The translations under genes and the position numbers were made by a program. Below are positions 8,095 to 17,400 of a DNA stretch of 64,000 nucleotides, one piece after another. The stretch is from Cochlodiniinecator piscidefendens (GTDB lineage Bacteria > Pseudomonadota > Alphaproteobacteria > Rhodobacterales > Rhodobacteraceae): assembly GCF_011326755.1 (NCBI RefSeq), contig NZ_JAAOIE010000001.1, positions 398,344-462,343 on the forward strand. Direction: 5' to 3'. The notes beneath the pieces were generated by a model. That model was not told where the DNA came from and did no database searches. It worked only from the letters and a program-made list of their open reading frames with translations. The number at the start of each line of letters is the position of its first letter. Position 1 is the first letter of the stretch.

Positions 8095-10093
8095 TCACAC
8101 CACACGCAAGCCTTTTCTCGTTGCCTCCAAGTCAGACACTTTCGCCTTCTTGCCATGGGCAAAGGCGCTTTGGATCATCGAAATGTCGATGTCCACGCGC
8201 TGCACAATCTCGTGCAGATATTCGAGATCATGGCCATCGCCTCCGTAGTGCTTGAGGTTCACCGTCTCCATCTCGTGCCCCATGAGAATATGGCGCAACT
8301 CACTATCGGTGCGGGCCTTGATCTGTTCGACATTGAACTGCGTGCGGAAACTGTGGAAGTCGATGCGCTTTTCATAGACATCGTTGGTCTTGCGGAAGCG
8401 TGTGAAATCTTTGGTGAAGTTCTCAGACAGGGTTTTTCGGTTTTACCACGCGTCAGGTGCGGAAATAGCCGATCCTCACCTTCGCGCCGCCGCATAGCCA
8501 CCAGATCAAGGAAACCAAGGGCAATCAGACTGGTATGGAGAGATAAACGACGCGTCGCGGCTTTGGATTTCAAACGCTGCCAGCGTGCGCCGACTTTAAT
8601 GTCAAAATAGTCGATGCCGTTTTCCACCCGAATATCATCAAGGCTAAGTTGCAGCACCTCTTCTTCGCGCAGCCCGTGCAACACAGCAATGATCGGTGCC
8701 CAGAACATGGGATCGCCGACGTCAGCAATCTGTCCTTGGAAAACCGGAGTTCGGAACAGCTTCGGCAGCTCATCCCCCCAGATCTTACGGCTATTGTCTT
8801 CTTGAAGGATCTCGAGACGTTCCAGTTCTCGCTTGGACCACATCACATTTTCCATGAAATTTTCAGAGAGGTAGCCAAGGGTCTCCATGTAGCGCAGCAC
8901 ACGCTGGGTGTCCTGCATATGTCGATAGACCGTGTTCACGCGCAGCCGTGCAATATTTTCCTGATGCTCAGCCACTTCGATATTGCCCTGACTTGCGCCA
9001 GCCTTCTTCAACTGCGCATGAACACGTGCCTTGTTTTTCTGCTCGTCAAAGTCCGTCGCGTCAACGATTTCACGGATTGTTCTCTTTTCCTTGGAGGATT
9101 TGCCGTGGTTCGCTGAAACCCTTTGGATGATCGAAAACGCGCCGATGAAATCTACCTTCGTCAGATCGCATAGCTGTTTGTCGCCAATGACGTCGATCAT
9201 CAACTTCGCATTGGCTTTCAGATTTGAAAACGAGTTCCGTTCCCTAGACTCGCCCTTGGCTTTGACTGCAAGCTCTTCCGTCGCTTGCCCTCTTTACCCG
9301 CCAAACGTGCCTCACAGTATTTTTCATATGCTTCCGACAGCTTGACTGACGCCTTTTTCGTTGCCTTCGGGGGCGAAGATTGGATCGGTTCAGACGCGTT
9401 CAGTGGCGCGTTGACAGGCACAGAAGTGGTTGCGGTCGCAGGCTCAATAACCAACTGAGCAACGGGCGCTGCGTGAACCGCAATAGCCGCAGGTTCTGCA
9501 CGATAGGTAGGCTTTGAGGGCGCAGCGTCAGCCTTCATTGCCGCCTCAAAGAAACGGCTGGGTGCAGAGAAAACACCCTGATCGCGCTGTGACCGCTCAA
9601 CACTCAGGTCCAGCAAAACACGTGTCGCCTCATAAGCAATAACCATCCAATTTTCCTCATTTTCATTGATGTTTACACCGAGACGCGCCGCGGCAGCGTG
9701 CACAGGCGCTCGTGCCACCTCACGGTTGCGCAAAAGCAGTGCTTCACGCAGCGTGTCTTGCAAGACCAGCTCTCGCTCGGCAGCCATCTGCGCTTCTTCA
9801 CGGGTGCGTTCAGGTGCAATGGCGCGTGCGTGGTCCGATGCTGCGATTTCAAATCGCAGCAGTTCGGTCAAAACCCGCTCCATCAGACCTGTTTCCATGT
9901 TCGCAACGCCTCTCGAATAGTCGAAGGCAAGGGAGCTGAGCCACGTCAAACGGCGGGCCAGCACCTCGGCCTCACGAACCACATCGGTCTTCAAGGAAAA
10001 TACGAAAAACCGGTTTGAGGCGTTTTTGAAAAAATTTCTGGGACGCGCCGCCGCCAGTAAAACGACGATGGTCTGCGCTCCAGATGCAGGCAT
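8095..10093 (-). pseudogene. Tyrosine site-specific recombinase (integrase), broken by at least three frameshifts
   Basis: Pieces in three frames assemble into one phage/island-type integrase. The N-terminal piece has the LERRPSSFYWRRRVP motif of DUF6538-type integrases. A middle piece runs through the SAM-like core-binding domain. The catalytic piece has the first Arg in LHGLREEEVLQLSLDDI, then FHSFRTQFN (HxxR), LMGHE and the tyrosine region KHYGG. Frames break at 10006-10010 (a five-A run, one base short), near 9270, and at 8443-8447 (a five-T run, one base short). The start is uncertain, about 10093. It lies 137 bases from tRNA-Asn in the orientation expected for an integrase beside its attachment site, so this is the scar of an integrated element. 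Confidence 0.85.
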
Positions 10094-10229
10094 GGTGTTG
10101 GTCTTCTCAATGCTCCGACTCCCGCATGGGGTTTGTGTAATCGGATGTGACAGAGAATGTGCCCAGAACGACAAAAGCGCCCCAAGATGGAGCACTTTGT
10201 CATTTATTTCCAACTCCTTAGATGGAAAT

Positions 10230-10304
10230 TGGCTCCGGCGGTAGGGATCGAACCTACGACCAATTGATTAACAGTCAACTGCTCTACCGCTGAGCTACGC
10301 CGGA
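10230..10304 (-). tRNA. tRNA-Asn (anticodon GTT)
   Basis: On the minus strand the acceptor stem TCCGGCG pairs with CGCCGGA, the D-arm, GTT anticodon in CTGTTAA, TTCGATC T-loop and encoded CCA (10230-10232) are all present, giving 75 bases. It is a normal, apparently functional tRNA. Its 3' end faces the integrase pseudogene and is the probable attachment site of the lost element. Asn tRNA with a G34 anticodon is one of the four tRNAs modified with queuosine. Confidence 0.97.
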
Positions 10305-10315
10305 ATACTGCGCGT

Positions 10316-10344
10316 GGTATAGCCACAGTGAATTGGAACGGCAA
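10316..10344 (-). promoter_or_regulatory. Probable promoter of tRNA-Asn
   Basis: The minus strand reads TTGCCG (10344-10339), 17 bases, then TATACC (10321-10316), 11 bases before the tRNA 5' end. Spacing and sequences fit a sigma-70 type promoter. Confidence 0.6.
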
Positions 10345-10556
10345 GCGGATTTTTCGTGGAAATGAAAAAATTCGAATACGAATTACATCATCAATGTATT
10401 TGAAGTTTTGCCCGCACAATCGTGCTTAATTTGGAAAAAAGAAACGCCCCGATAAAAGGATTACTATGCGGCTCTCCGGGATGCCTTGAAAATAGCCTGA
10501 AGGCCTTTGGACGGATGTTGAACAAATCGCCCGCACACCATTACGGAAGAGTTATC

Positions 10557-11021
10557 TTAGCCGCGCCCGCGGTAAGGTGGGACACCTTGATCAGGAATCC
10601 ATACATCCTCAGGCATTTGGCCAGATTGCCAAAATACATCGATTGGAATGCCTCCGCGTGGGTACCAGTATCCGCCGATGCGCAACCATTGGGGATCTAA
10701 AAATTCAACAAGCCGGCGAGCAATGGAAACTGTACAATCTTCGTGAAATGCACCGTGATTGCGGAAAGATCCCAGAAACAACTTTAGAGATTTGCTTTCG
10801 ATCAACCATGCACCCGGTACATAATCAATGACGATATGCGCAAAATCCGGCTGCCCTGTCATAGGGCAGAGCGACGTAAATTCTGGTGCAGTGAACCTAA
10901 CATTATAAGCGGTATCAGATTGCGGGTTGGAAACGCGTTCGAGTTCTGCCTTCTCAGGGCTTTCGGGCATAACGGTCGCGCCGCCCAATTGTTTGAGATC
11001 ACTGTAAATACTGTCAGTCAT
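10557..11021 (-). CDS. queF: NADPH-dependent 7-cyano-7-deazaguanine (preQ0) reductase
   Basis: 154 residues, intact, a single-domain (unimodular) QueF. It reduces the nitrile of preQ0 to the amine of preQ1, the base inserted into tRNA on the way to queuosine. The catalytic Cys lies in [14 protein letters not shown] and the substrate-binding segment is [20 protein letters not shown]. It is the last gene of queC-queD-queE-queF, 14 bases after queE, and is the only member besides queD without a lesion. If queC and queE are really dead, QueF has no endogenous substrate. Confidence 0.95.
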   Translation of the reverse strand: MTDSIYSDLKQLGGATVMPESPEKAELERVSNPQSDTAYNVRFTAPEFTSLCPMTGQPDFAHIVIDYVPGAWLIESKSLKLFLGSFRNHGAFHEDCTVSIARRLVEFLDPQWLRIGGYWYPRGGIPIDVFWQSGQMPEDVWIPDQGVPPYRGRG

Positions 11022-11035
11022 GACTGAACTCCTAA

Positions 11036-11737
11036 CTAAACGCCACGTTTATTGCCCCAAACCAACACATGCAGTTGGGGCAAAACGCGGGGGGTGAACC
11101 ATCTGTCGCCTGTCACCTTTTCAATAAGCCAAAGTAGGCGATTGGTGTTTGTGTCCAGATCAACGGGAATGTCGGGGTCTACTTCGGGGTTTCCCGGCTG
11201 TAGATAAAGTTGCAGTTCTGGGTGACGCTTTGCAGCTGTTTTGGCCCATTGATAATCAATATCGTCAAAAATCACGATTTTCATCACGGTCTGGGTTTTA
11301 GAGCCAGCCGAGACAACGCATTTTGCAAAGATGGACCAATCCACGGCTTCACCACTTGACGGAGGCTTAGGACTCAGGACAAGCGTATCGAGCGCGCTAA
11401 ACCAATCTTTGGAAACTGATCCTTGAGTTTCGCAGGCAAAACGATACCCTTTGCCCTGCCCTAGCTGAATGACATTGGTAAAATCCTGAATGGCGGGATT
11501 CCCACCTGATATGGAAACCGTTATGGGGTGCCCACCAGAAAGAGTTTCAACCTCTGCAAACACCTCTTCGGCGGTCATTTTGGCCCAACTATGACGGTTT
11601 GCGCTATCGACGGCGTGCAAACTATCACACTACGAACACCGATAGTCACATCCGCCGGAGCGAACAAACACAGTTGGTTCCCCAATCAAAGCGCCCTCAC
11701 CCTGAATAGTGGGGCCAAAAATTTCGGCGATGCGCAA
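11036..11737 (-). pseudogene. queE: 7-carboxy-7-deazaguanine synthase with an in-frame amber codon in the radical-SAM motif
   Basis: Reading from a TTG at 11737 gives [20 protein letters not shown] then [10 protein letters not shown], a TAG stop, and [15 protein letters not shown]; the rest is an ordinary QueE to 233 codons. The stop is codon 36 (11632-11630), where family members have Trp between the second and third cysteines of the CxxxCxxC cluster (C30, C34, C37 here). TGG to TAG is one transition. The usual ATG start is replaced by TTG, and the TTG lies three bases after the queD stop. QueE is a radical-SAM enzyme converting carboxytetrahydropterin to CDG. A downstream restart could not supply the Fe-S cysteines, so the product would be inactive without stop suppression. 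Confidence 0.9.
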
Positions 11738-11740
11738 AAG

Positions 11741-12094
11741 TCATGGACGGTATTCTGCCCAAGTTTTTGGGGTTTCCGAAATCTTCACTGAAGTTGTTTC
11801 AGGCCATCGTGCCGCACACCATTCGTAAAAATGACGAGCCATGTTTTCAGCCGTCGAAGGGCCGTCCAGCACGTCATTCAGATGACGGTGATCAAAGCTG
11901 TCATCGATATAAGATTTAGGCGGAGCAAGTTCGTGATAATCCCGTACGAACCCATCATCATTTAAAGTATTAGATGCAAGTTCAACAACAACAATATAAT
12001 TGTGGCCATGCATGCGCGCGCATTGATGATCCGCTGGAAGATGTACCAATTGATGTGATGCAGAAAAGTGAAATTCCTTGGAAATACGGTACAT
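11741..12094 (-). CDS. queD: 6-carboxy-5,6,7,8-tetrahydropterin synthase
   Basis: 117 residues from the ATG at 12094, which overlaps the queC stop as TAATG. QueD converts dihydroneopterin triphosphate to carboxytetrahydropterin, the second step toward queuosine. The zinc ligands and active site are visible: the His in FHFSASHQL, the Cys and two His of CARMHGHNY, the DHRHLNDV segment, the Glu of STAENMARHFYEW and the Glu of KISETPKTWAEY. No lesion is seen. It is flanked by the damaged queC and queE. Confidence 0.95.
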   Translation of the reverse strand: MYRISKEFHFSASHQLVHLPADHQCARMHGHNYIVVVELASNTLNDDGFVRDYHELAPPKSYIDDSFDHRHLNDVLDGPSTAENMARHFYEWCAARWPETTSVKISETPKTWAEYRP

Positions 12095-12796
12095 TACGTA
12101 ATTTCCTTTGTGTCGGTTGCTACACGCCAAAAATCTGGATCTTCGTATATTGTAGGATCATTAACTCCAGCCAAATAAAAGGCTTCACGCCGCTCTACAC
12201 AAGTACCGCAGCGGCCACATTGATGAACGCCACCTTTATAACATGACCAAGTTTGTTCAAACGGTGTGTTCGCGTCGGCACCTGCAATGACAATGTCAGC
12301 TTTGGATTTATGCACAAAAGGTGTCACCAAACTTACATTGGCGTATCCATCAAGAGCCTCACGCTGCATCTTGTCGAATGTGTCGGTAAAGCTGGGACGG
12401 CAATCTGGATAGATAAAATGGTCGCCACCATGGACCGCCGTTGCGACGGCGTCATCTCCATTGGCTGCGGCCACACCATAGGCAATCGTAAGCATAATGG
12501 CATTGCGATTGGGAACCACCGTTACCTTCATCGTTTCCTCGGCATAGTGGCCATCGGGAACGTCGATATCATCGGTCAAAGCTGAACCTGACAATTCCGC
12601 TCCGATAGGACGCATATCGATGATATGATGGGGAACGTTCAGACGTGTCGCACAGGCTGCGGCATAGTCCAATTCTTTGCGATGACGCTGGCCATAGTCA
12701 AACGACACAAGCCGGGGAAAGGTCACCCTGATCTGCCAGTAAATGGGCAAGTGACACAGAATCTAATCCGCCGGAGCAGACAACTACAGTTTTCAT
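12094..12796 (-). pseudogene. queC: 7-cyano-7-deazaguanine synthase with a +1 frameshift near its start
   Basis: The ATG at 12796 begins MKTVVVCSGGLDSVSLAHLL, the PP-loop motif of QueC, but the frame ends after about 33 codons. The rest of the protein, from LVSFDYGQRHRKELDYAA on, continues in another frame. The break coincides with a run of four G on the plus strand (12714-12717, CCCC in the gene); three would restore the frame to GDLSRLVSFDYG. The zinc motif near the C-terminus, CYKGGVHQCGRCGTC, is intact. QueC makes preQ0 from CDG with ATP and ammonia. A degenerate IS3 element ends only about 15 bases upstream of the start and has probably removed the native promoter. Confidence 0.88.
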
Positions 12797-13145
12797 ATTT
12801 AAACCCTTGTTTTGTTGACCGGGCATTCGTCTCGCAATTTGCCATTGAAGCTTTCAATGAAACTGTTCTGCTGGGGCTTTCCAGGCGCGATGTAATGCCA
12901 ATCGATGCCGTTTTCCTGAACCCATTTGAGGATCGCCATGCTGGTGAACTCAGTGCCGTTGTTGATACTATCGCCTTTGGCATGCCGCGGTCAGCGATGA
13001 CCAGGTTCAGTTCGCGTGCAACGCGGTGGCCAGACAGCGACGTATCAGCCATCTGAACCAAGTTCTCACGACTGAAGTCATCAATGACTGCCACGATGCG
13101 AAATCTGCGACAGTCGGTCAGTGCGTCGGACACGAAGTCCAAACT

Positions 13146-13186
13146 TCCCGTTGACCGACAGGTGATGCTTGCGCACCGAGAGGGGG
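13146..13186 (+). repeat. Hairpin insertion element, copy C (inverted relative to A and B)
   Basis: This stretch separates the transposase codons for DGPNQR from those for DFVSDAL, where relatives have only WSL, so it is an insertion or replacement. On the plus strand it begins CCCGTTGACCGACAGG and ends GAGAGGGGG, with a hairpin GGTGaTGC-TT-GCGCACC in the middle. It matches copy A on the opposite strand, including CCGTTG, CAGG, ATGC and GAGAGGGGGCG. Confidence 0.6.
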
Positions 13187-13305
13187 CGCTGATTTGGGCC
13201 GTCTGGCGATACCATCGGCTTCCTTGTGCCCAATGCGCGTTTCCTGCCGCCCCTGCTGCGCACCTGAAGCTTCTCTTTCGTATAAATCCGCCTGACCTTC
13301 TTGTG

Positions 13306-13342
13306 CCCTCTCATGCATGTAAACATGCACTGCCGGGTGACA
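13306..13342 (-). repeat. Hairpin insertion element, copy B
   Basis: Removing these 37 bases restores the transposase reading GFAENHKKVRRIY across the joint. On the minus strand the insert starts TGTCACCCGGCAG, has a perfect seven-pair hairpin TGCATGT-TT-ACATGCA, and ends TGAGAGGG. The ends resemble copies A and C; the hairpin stem sequence differs but the position is the same. Confidence 0.6.
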
Positions 13343-13510
13343 GTTCTCGGCAAATCCCTCCCGCGCAATCATCACGTGGACACGACGGTAACCAAGCCGC
13401 TTCCGTTCCCTCGAAACGCATTTGATAGCATTTCTTAAATCAGCATCATCGCCACATCGCGATAGATATCGCACTGATGACCGATCAACTTGCAACACAT
13501 CGCACGCCCG

Positions 13511-13553
13511 CCCCCTCTCGGCAGAATGCCTTGCATTCGCCTGCCAGCAACGG
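13511..13553 (-). repeat. Hairpin insertion element, copy A
   Basis: It interrupts the transposase between MEQHQVSQ and the codons for RACDVLQVDRSSVRY. On the minus strand it reads CCGTTGCTGGCAGGCG, then a hairpin AATGC-AAG-GCATT with an outer GGCAG/CTGCC stem, then GAGAGGGGGCG. Copy C, on the other strand, shares the CCGTTG start and the GAGAGGGGGCG end. Confidence 0.6.
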
Positions 13554-13763
13554 CTGGCTGACCTGATGTTGCTCCATCAGATGCGCCACTGCTTTCCGCT
13601 TGCCAACAGGCGTCACCACTTTTTTGAATTGATGTCTCGCAGCATCGCGTTGTCCAACATCTGCTCGGCCAATAGCTTCTTCAGCTTGCCATTCTCATCT
13701 TCAAGCGATCGCAGCCCCGCCATTACTTAGTACCATTGCGTCGGATGTTAACTGTGACCGGGT

Positions 13764-14084
13764 GTCCTGACGAAAGCAAGCCGAACAAATTCGGCTTTCT
13801 CCCCGCGGAAGATGTTGTTGGCCTATTCTGGGGCCAAAGGTTTCATAAACATGCGGCTCTACCAGCATAAAGGCCTGCTGCATCAGATCATCAGCCGCTA
13901 CACCGGAAATCCTTTCCAACGCCTCAAATGCCTTGCACTCTCCCTTTAGGAATTGCGCCATCGTTACTTCTGCGTCCAACACCAGATCTGCAACAATTGG
14001 AACACCATTGACGAAGGCAAAACTCGAAGCAAATGACGCCATTGTCTCTTCTGAATGTAAAGAAACTGTGTTCTTCAATCTCAT
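13764..14084 (-). pseudogene. TniQ-family transposition protein, 3'-truncated
   Basis: About 107 residues from the ATG at 14084: MRLKNTVSLHSEETMASFAS opens as in TniQ (...PEETLDSFASRLA...), LERISGVAADDLMQQAF follows, and RLPRGESRICSACFRQD-type sequence (HLPRGESRICSACFRQD here) matches the TniQ zinc-binding segment. TniQ proteins take part in target selection or accessory steps of Tn7/Tn5053-like transposition. The gene is cut off right after this segment, at the edge of the degenerate IS3. No tniA or tniB partner is visible, so this is a fragment. Confidence 0.7.
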
Positions 14085-14425
14085 GTCTTCGAGGGTGGCA
14101 AAAAAAGAGGGGCGCCACAAGGGCACCCCGAGGTTTCAATGACTGAACTCATTTGTTTACCGCTCATTTGTTTTATGCCTGCGGCTCAGTCATTGTCATG
14201 GAGCAAGCGCACCTGCTCCGTGTTGATCGAAATTGAAGAGGATTGAGAGCAGCTCAAGTCCCCACCTTCACAAAAAAACACTCTTAGTTATTGTTTTCGC
14301 TACACTTTAACTAAAACACCTCTGGTCCATACATTAGAATTTCATCATTTATTTTTCGACGAATTTCGAAATTTCGTAAAAAATTACGATTTCCGACAGC
14401 GGGTAGATACTCTTAGCAAACTCCC
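14085..14425. other. Gene-free stretch downstream of nrdJ
   Basis: AT-rich, with no gene I can support. Two direct copies of CTCATTTGTTT lie 16 bases apart near 14147-14173. Several overlapping TTTCGAAA-like palindromes sit at 14358-14380, just past the nrdJ stop, but no clear hairpin with a T-run was found for nrdJ. Confidence 0.4.
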
Positions 14426-17400
14426 TCAAGAACAGCCTGAGGTCCCCCCACAGGTGTTACATTTCATACAGGTTCCATTGCGTACGAGCGTGTAGTTCCC
14501 GCAATCTCCACATGGGTCGCCTTCATACCCCTGAAGCTTTGCTTTTGCCCGATGATCAAATGCAACAATCCCAGTGGCGGGTTCACTGGTGACAGCAACA
14601 GCCACTTCCGGAACCAAAGTTTGCAGTGCAGCAACGGGATCATCACCGCCCACAGGAACGCCTCCCTGTAGCACAACCAAATCCTGTGGAACGCGTTTGC
14701 GAAGATATCCGGTCGAGCTAATTTGTTTCAGTACTTCCAAAGATTTAGAAGTCGACTCTGCGCTAAGCTCTCGAATGTTGGATAGGCCTTCATCCTGCCC
14801 TTTGCCGAGATCATCAAAGCTCGCGCCTTCGGGTTTCACATGGGCGAGGTCGGTGCGATCCAGATAACTCACTGCCAACTCACGGAAGATGTAATCAAGG
14901 ATCGACGTCGCATTTTTAATGCTGTCGTTGCCTTGAACCATGCCGGCAGGTTCGAATTTTGTGAATGTGAACGCATCAACAAATTCTTCGAGCGGAACGC
15001 CGTATTGAAGCCCAACTGAAACCGCGATCGCAAAGTTGTTCATCATTGCGCGAAAGCCGGCGCCCTCTTTGTGCATATCAATGAAGATTTCACCTAGCTT
15101 ACCATCGACATATTCGCCCGTGCGCAGATACACCTTGTGTCCCCCGACGACAGCTTTTTGCGTGTAGCCTTTGCGCCGTTCCGGCATTTTTTCACGGTGG
15201 GATTTCATGACCTCTTTGATCACGATCTTCTCAACGATTTTCTCTGCCAGAACCTGCGCTTTTTCGTGGTTTGATCCTTCGGCCAATACCTCTTCGGCCT
15301 CTTCGTCATCTTCTACCAAAGCGGAGGCCAGCGGTTGACTCAGTTTTGATCCATCGCGGTAAAGTGCATTTGCCTTTGTCCCCAACGACCAACTGAGCTC
15401 ATAGGCCCGTTGGCATTCCTCAATGGATGCATCATTTGGCATATTAATGGTTTTGGAAATCGCACCAGAAATGAAACTCTGCGCAGCGGCCATCATATGA
15501 ATGTGGCTATCAACGGACAGATAGCGTTTGCCCTTTTTACCGCAGCTGTTGGCGCAGTCAAAAACGCTATAATGTTCTTCCTTCAGATGCGGGGCATCTT
15601 CTAATGTCATCGTTCCACAAACGTGATCATTGGCCGCTTCGATATCTGCGCGGGTAAACCCAAGATGACGCAGTAAATCAAAGCTCGGGTCATTTAGTTT
15701 CTCGGACGGGATACCTAGTACATTGGTGCAGAATTCGCTTCCCAGCGTCCATTGATTAAACACAAATCGGATGTCAAAGGCTGACGGCAGTGCTGCCTCG
15801 ATCTTTTCGATCTCATTGGTTCCAAAGCCATGGCCAATCAATGATGTGTGATTGATCCCCGGCGCGTTACCGATGGTCCCATGGCCCACTGCATAGCTAA
15901 TGATCTCTTCGATCTGCGCTGGACCGTACCCCAAAGTTTCCAGCGCAGCAGGCACAGACCGATTGATGATCTTGAAATACCCACCACCCGCAAGTTTTTT
16001 GAATTTCACGAGCGCAAAATCAGGCTCAATCCCTGTGGTATCACAGTCCATCACCAGACCAATTGTACCCGTTGGTGCAATTACTGTGGTTTGCGCATTT
16101 CTAAACCCGTTTTGCTCACCCAATGCTATCGCTTCGTCCCAAGAAGACTGTGCAATCGCGATCAGGCGCTCATCCGGGCAATTTCGCAAATCAAGCGGGA
16201 CAGGTTTAACGCTAAGGCCTTCATAACCATCGCTCCGGCCATAGGCCGCATTGCGGTGGTTACGCATCACGCGCAGCATGTCGGCAGAATTGCGTTCGTA
16301 CCCCGAAAATGCACCCAGTTCCCCCGCCATTTCAGCAGATGTCGCATAGGCAACCCCGGTCATAACTGCCGTAAGTGCGCCGCACATTGCGCGCCCATCG
16401 GCACTGTCGTATCCCATGCCCATATTCATCAGCAATCCGCCGATATTGGCATAACCTAAACCAAGCGTGCGATAATCATAGGAGCGTTGCGCAATTTCCT
16501 TTGATGGGAACTGTGCCATCGTCACTGAAATTTCCAGCGTCACAGTCCACAAACGAACAGTGTGCATGAAGTCTTCGACTTGGAACTCTTCATTCTTATA
16601 GAAGTTCAGCAAGTTTATCGACGCGAGATTACACGCTGTATCATCCAAGAACATGTATTCTGAACACGGATTTGAGCCGCGAATTTCACCATCCTGCGGA
16701 CATGTATGCCACGCATTAACAGTATCATGGAACTGAATGCCCGGATCAGCACACGCCCAAGCGGCATGTCCGATCTGTTCCCATAGATCACGCGCTTTAA
16801 TGGTTTTTGACACCTTGCCATCGGTACGACGGATCAACGCCCAATCAGCATCATCTTTGACAGCTTGTAAAAACGCATCCGTCACACGAATAGAGTTATT
16901 GGAGTTCTGCCCAGACACCGACGAATACGCCTCGGAATCCCAATCCGTATCATATGATGGGAATTCAATAGAGGTGTAGCCTTGGCGTGCGTACTGCAAA
17001 ACACGGTTAATGTAGGTCTCTGGTATCTTAACTTTTTTCGCTGACCGGATCGCTGTCTTCAATCCATCGTTGGTTTTGGGGTCGGTTGCAGCCTCTTCCG
17101 CCCCGTCCCAGCTTCGGATCGCTGCAAAAATTTCGTTTAGCTTTTCTTCATGCATCTTAGAGCCTGCAACGATGCTCGCTACTTTTTGCTCTTCGACGAC
17201 CTTCCAATTGATGAATTCTTCGACATCCGGGTGATCCACATCGCAAATCACCATCTTTGCGGCCCGGCGGGTTGTACCGCCAGATTTAATCGCACCTGCG
17301 GCACGGTCTCCGATCTTCAGGAACCCCATAAGACCAGATGATTTACCACCACCGGACAGCGCCTCATCCGCCGCACGCAGGCTGGAAAAGTTCGTACCGG

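Larger units (their letters stand above)
12810..13735 (-). mobile_element. Degenerate IS3-family insertion sequence (IS51/IS407-like), truncated at both ends
   Basis: On the minus strand, the end of OrfA (LRSLEDENGKLKKLLAEQML then ...NSKKW and stop) leads into OrfB fragments: TPVGKRKAVAHLMEQHQ, VDRSSVRY, RKRLGYRRVHVMIAREGF, KVRRIYTKEKLQVR, MDFVSDALTDCRRFRIVAVI, and, after another frameshift, DNGTEFTS and [13 protein letters not shown]. All three DDE acidic residues can be traced, but in several frames. The N-terminus of OrfA and about 80 C-terminal residues of OrfB are missing. Besides point lesions, the element is interrupted by three related insertions of about 40 bases. It is certainly dead. 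Confidence 0.85.

Noticed and set aside
8074-8610. Plus-strand frame across the end of the integrase
   Set aside because: It is the complement of integrase catalytic sequence, whose motifs (HxxR, GHE, Y) read clearly on the minus strand.
10422-10700. Small plus-strand frame between tRNA-Asn and queF
   Set aside because: Overlaps the conserved end of queF; no ribosome-binding site or known family.
8095-12796. All frameshifts in this zone as pure sequencing error
   Set aside because: Homopolymer errors could explain three sites, but the queE nonsense codon, truncated genes and multiply broken IS elements cannot be, and the rest of the window is free of such breaks. Left open for individual sites.
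7137-13735. The two IS3 remnants as two halves of one split element
   Set aside because: The C-terminal fragment at 7.1-7.3 kb (YHESLNN...TPADVYFG type) belongs to a different IS3 subgroup from the 12.8-13.7 kb copy (MDFVSDALTD type).
15848-16459. Open frame antisense to nrdJ (about 200 codons)
   Set aside because: Composition is Arg/His/Cys-rich shadow coding; nrdJ in the other strand is unambiguous.
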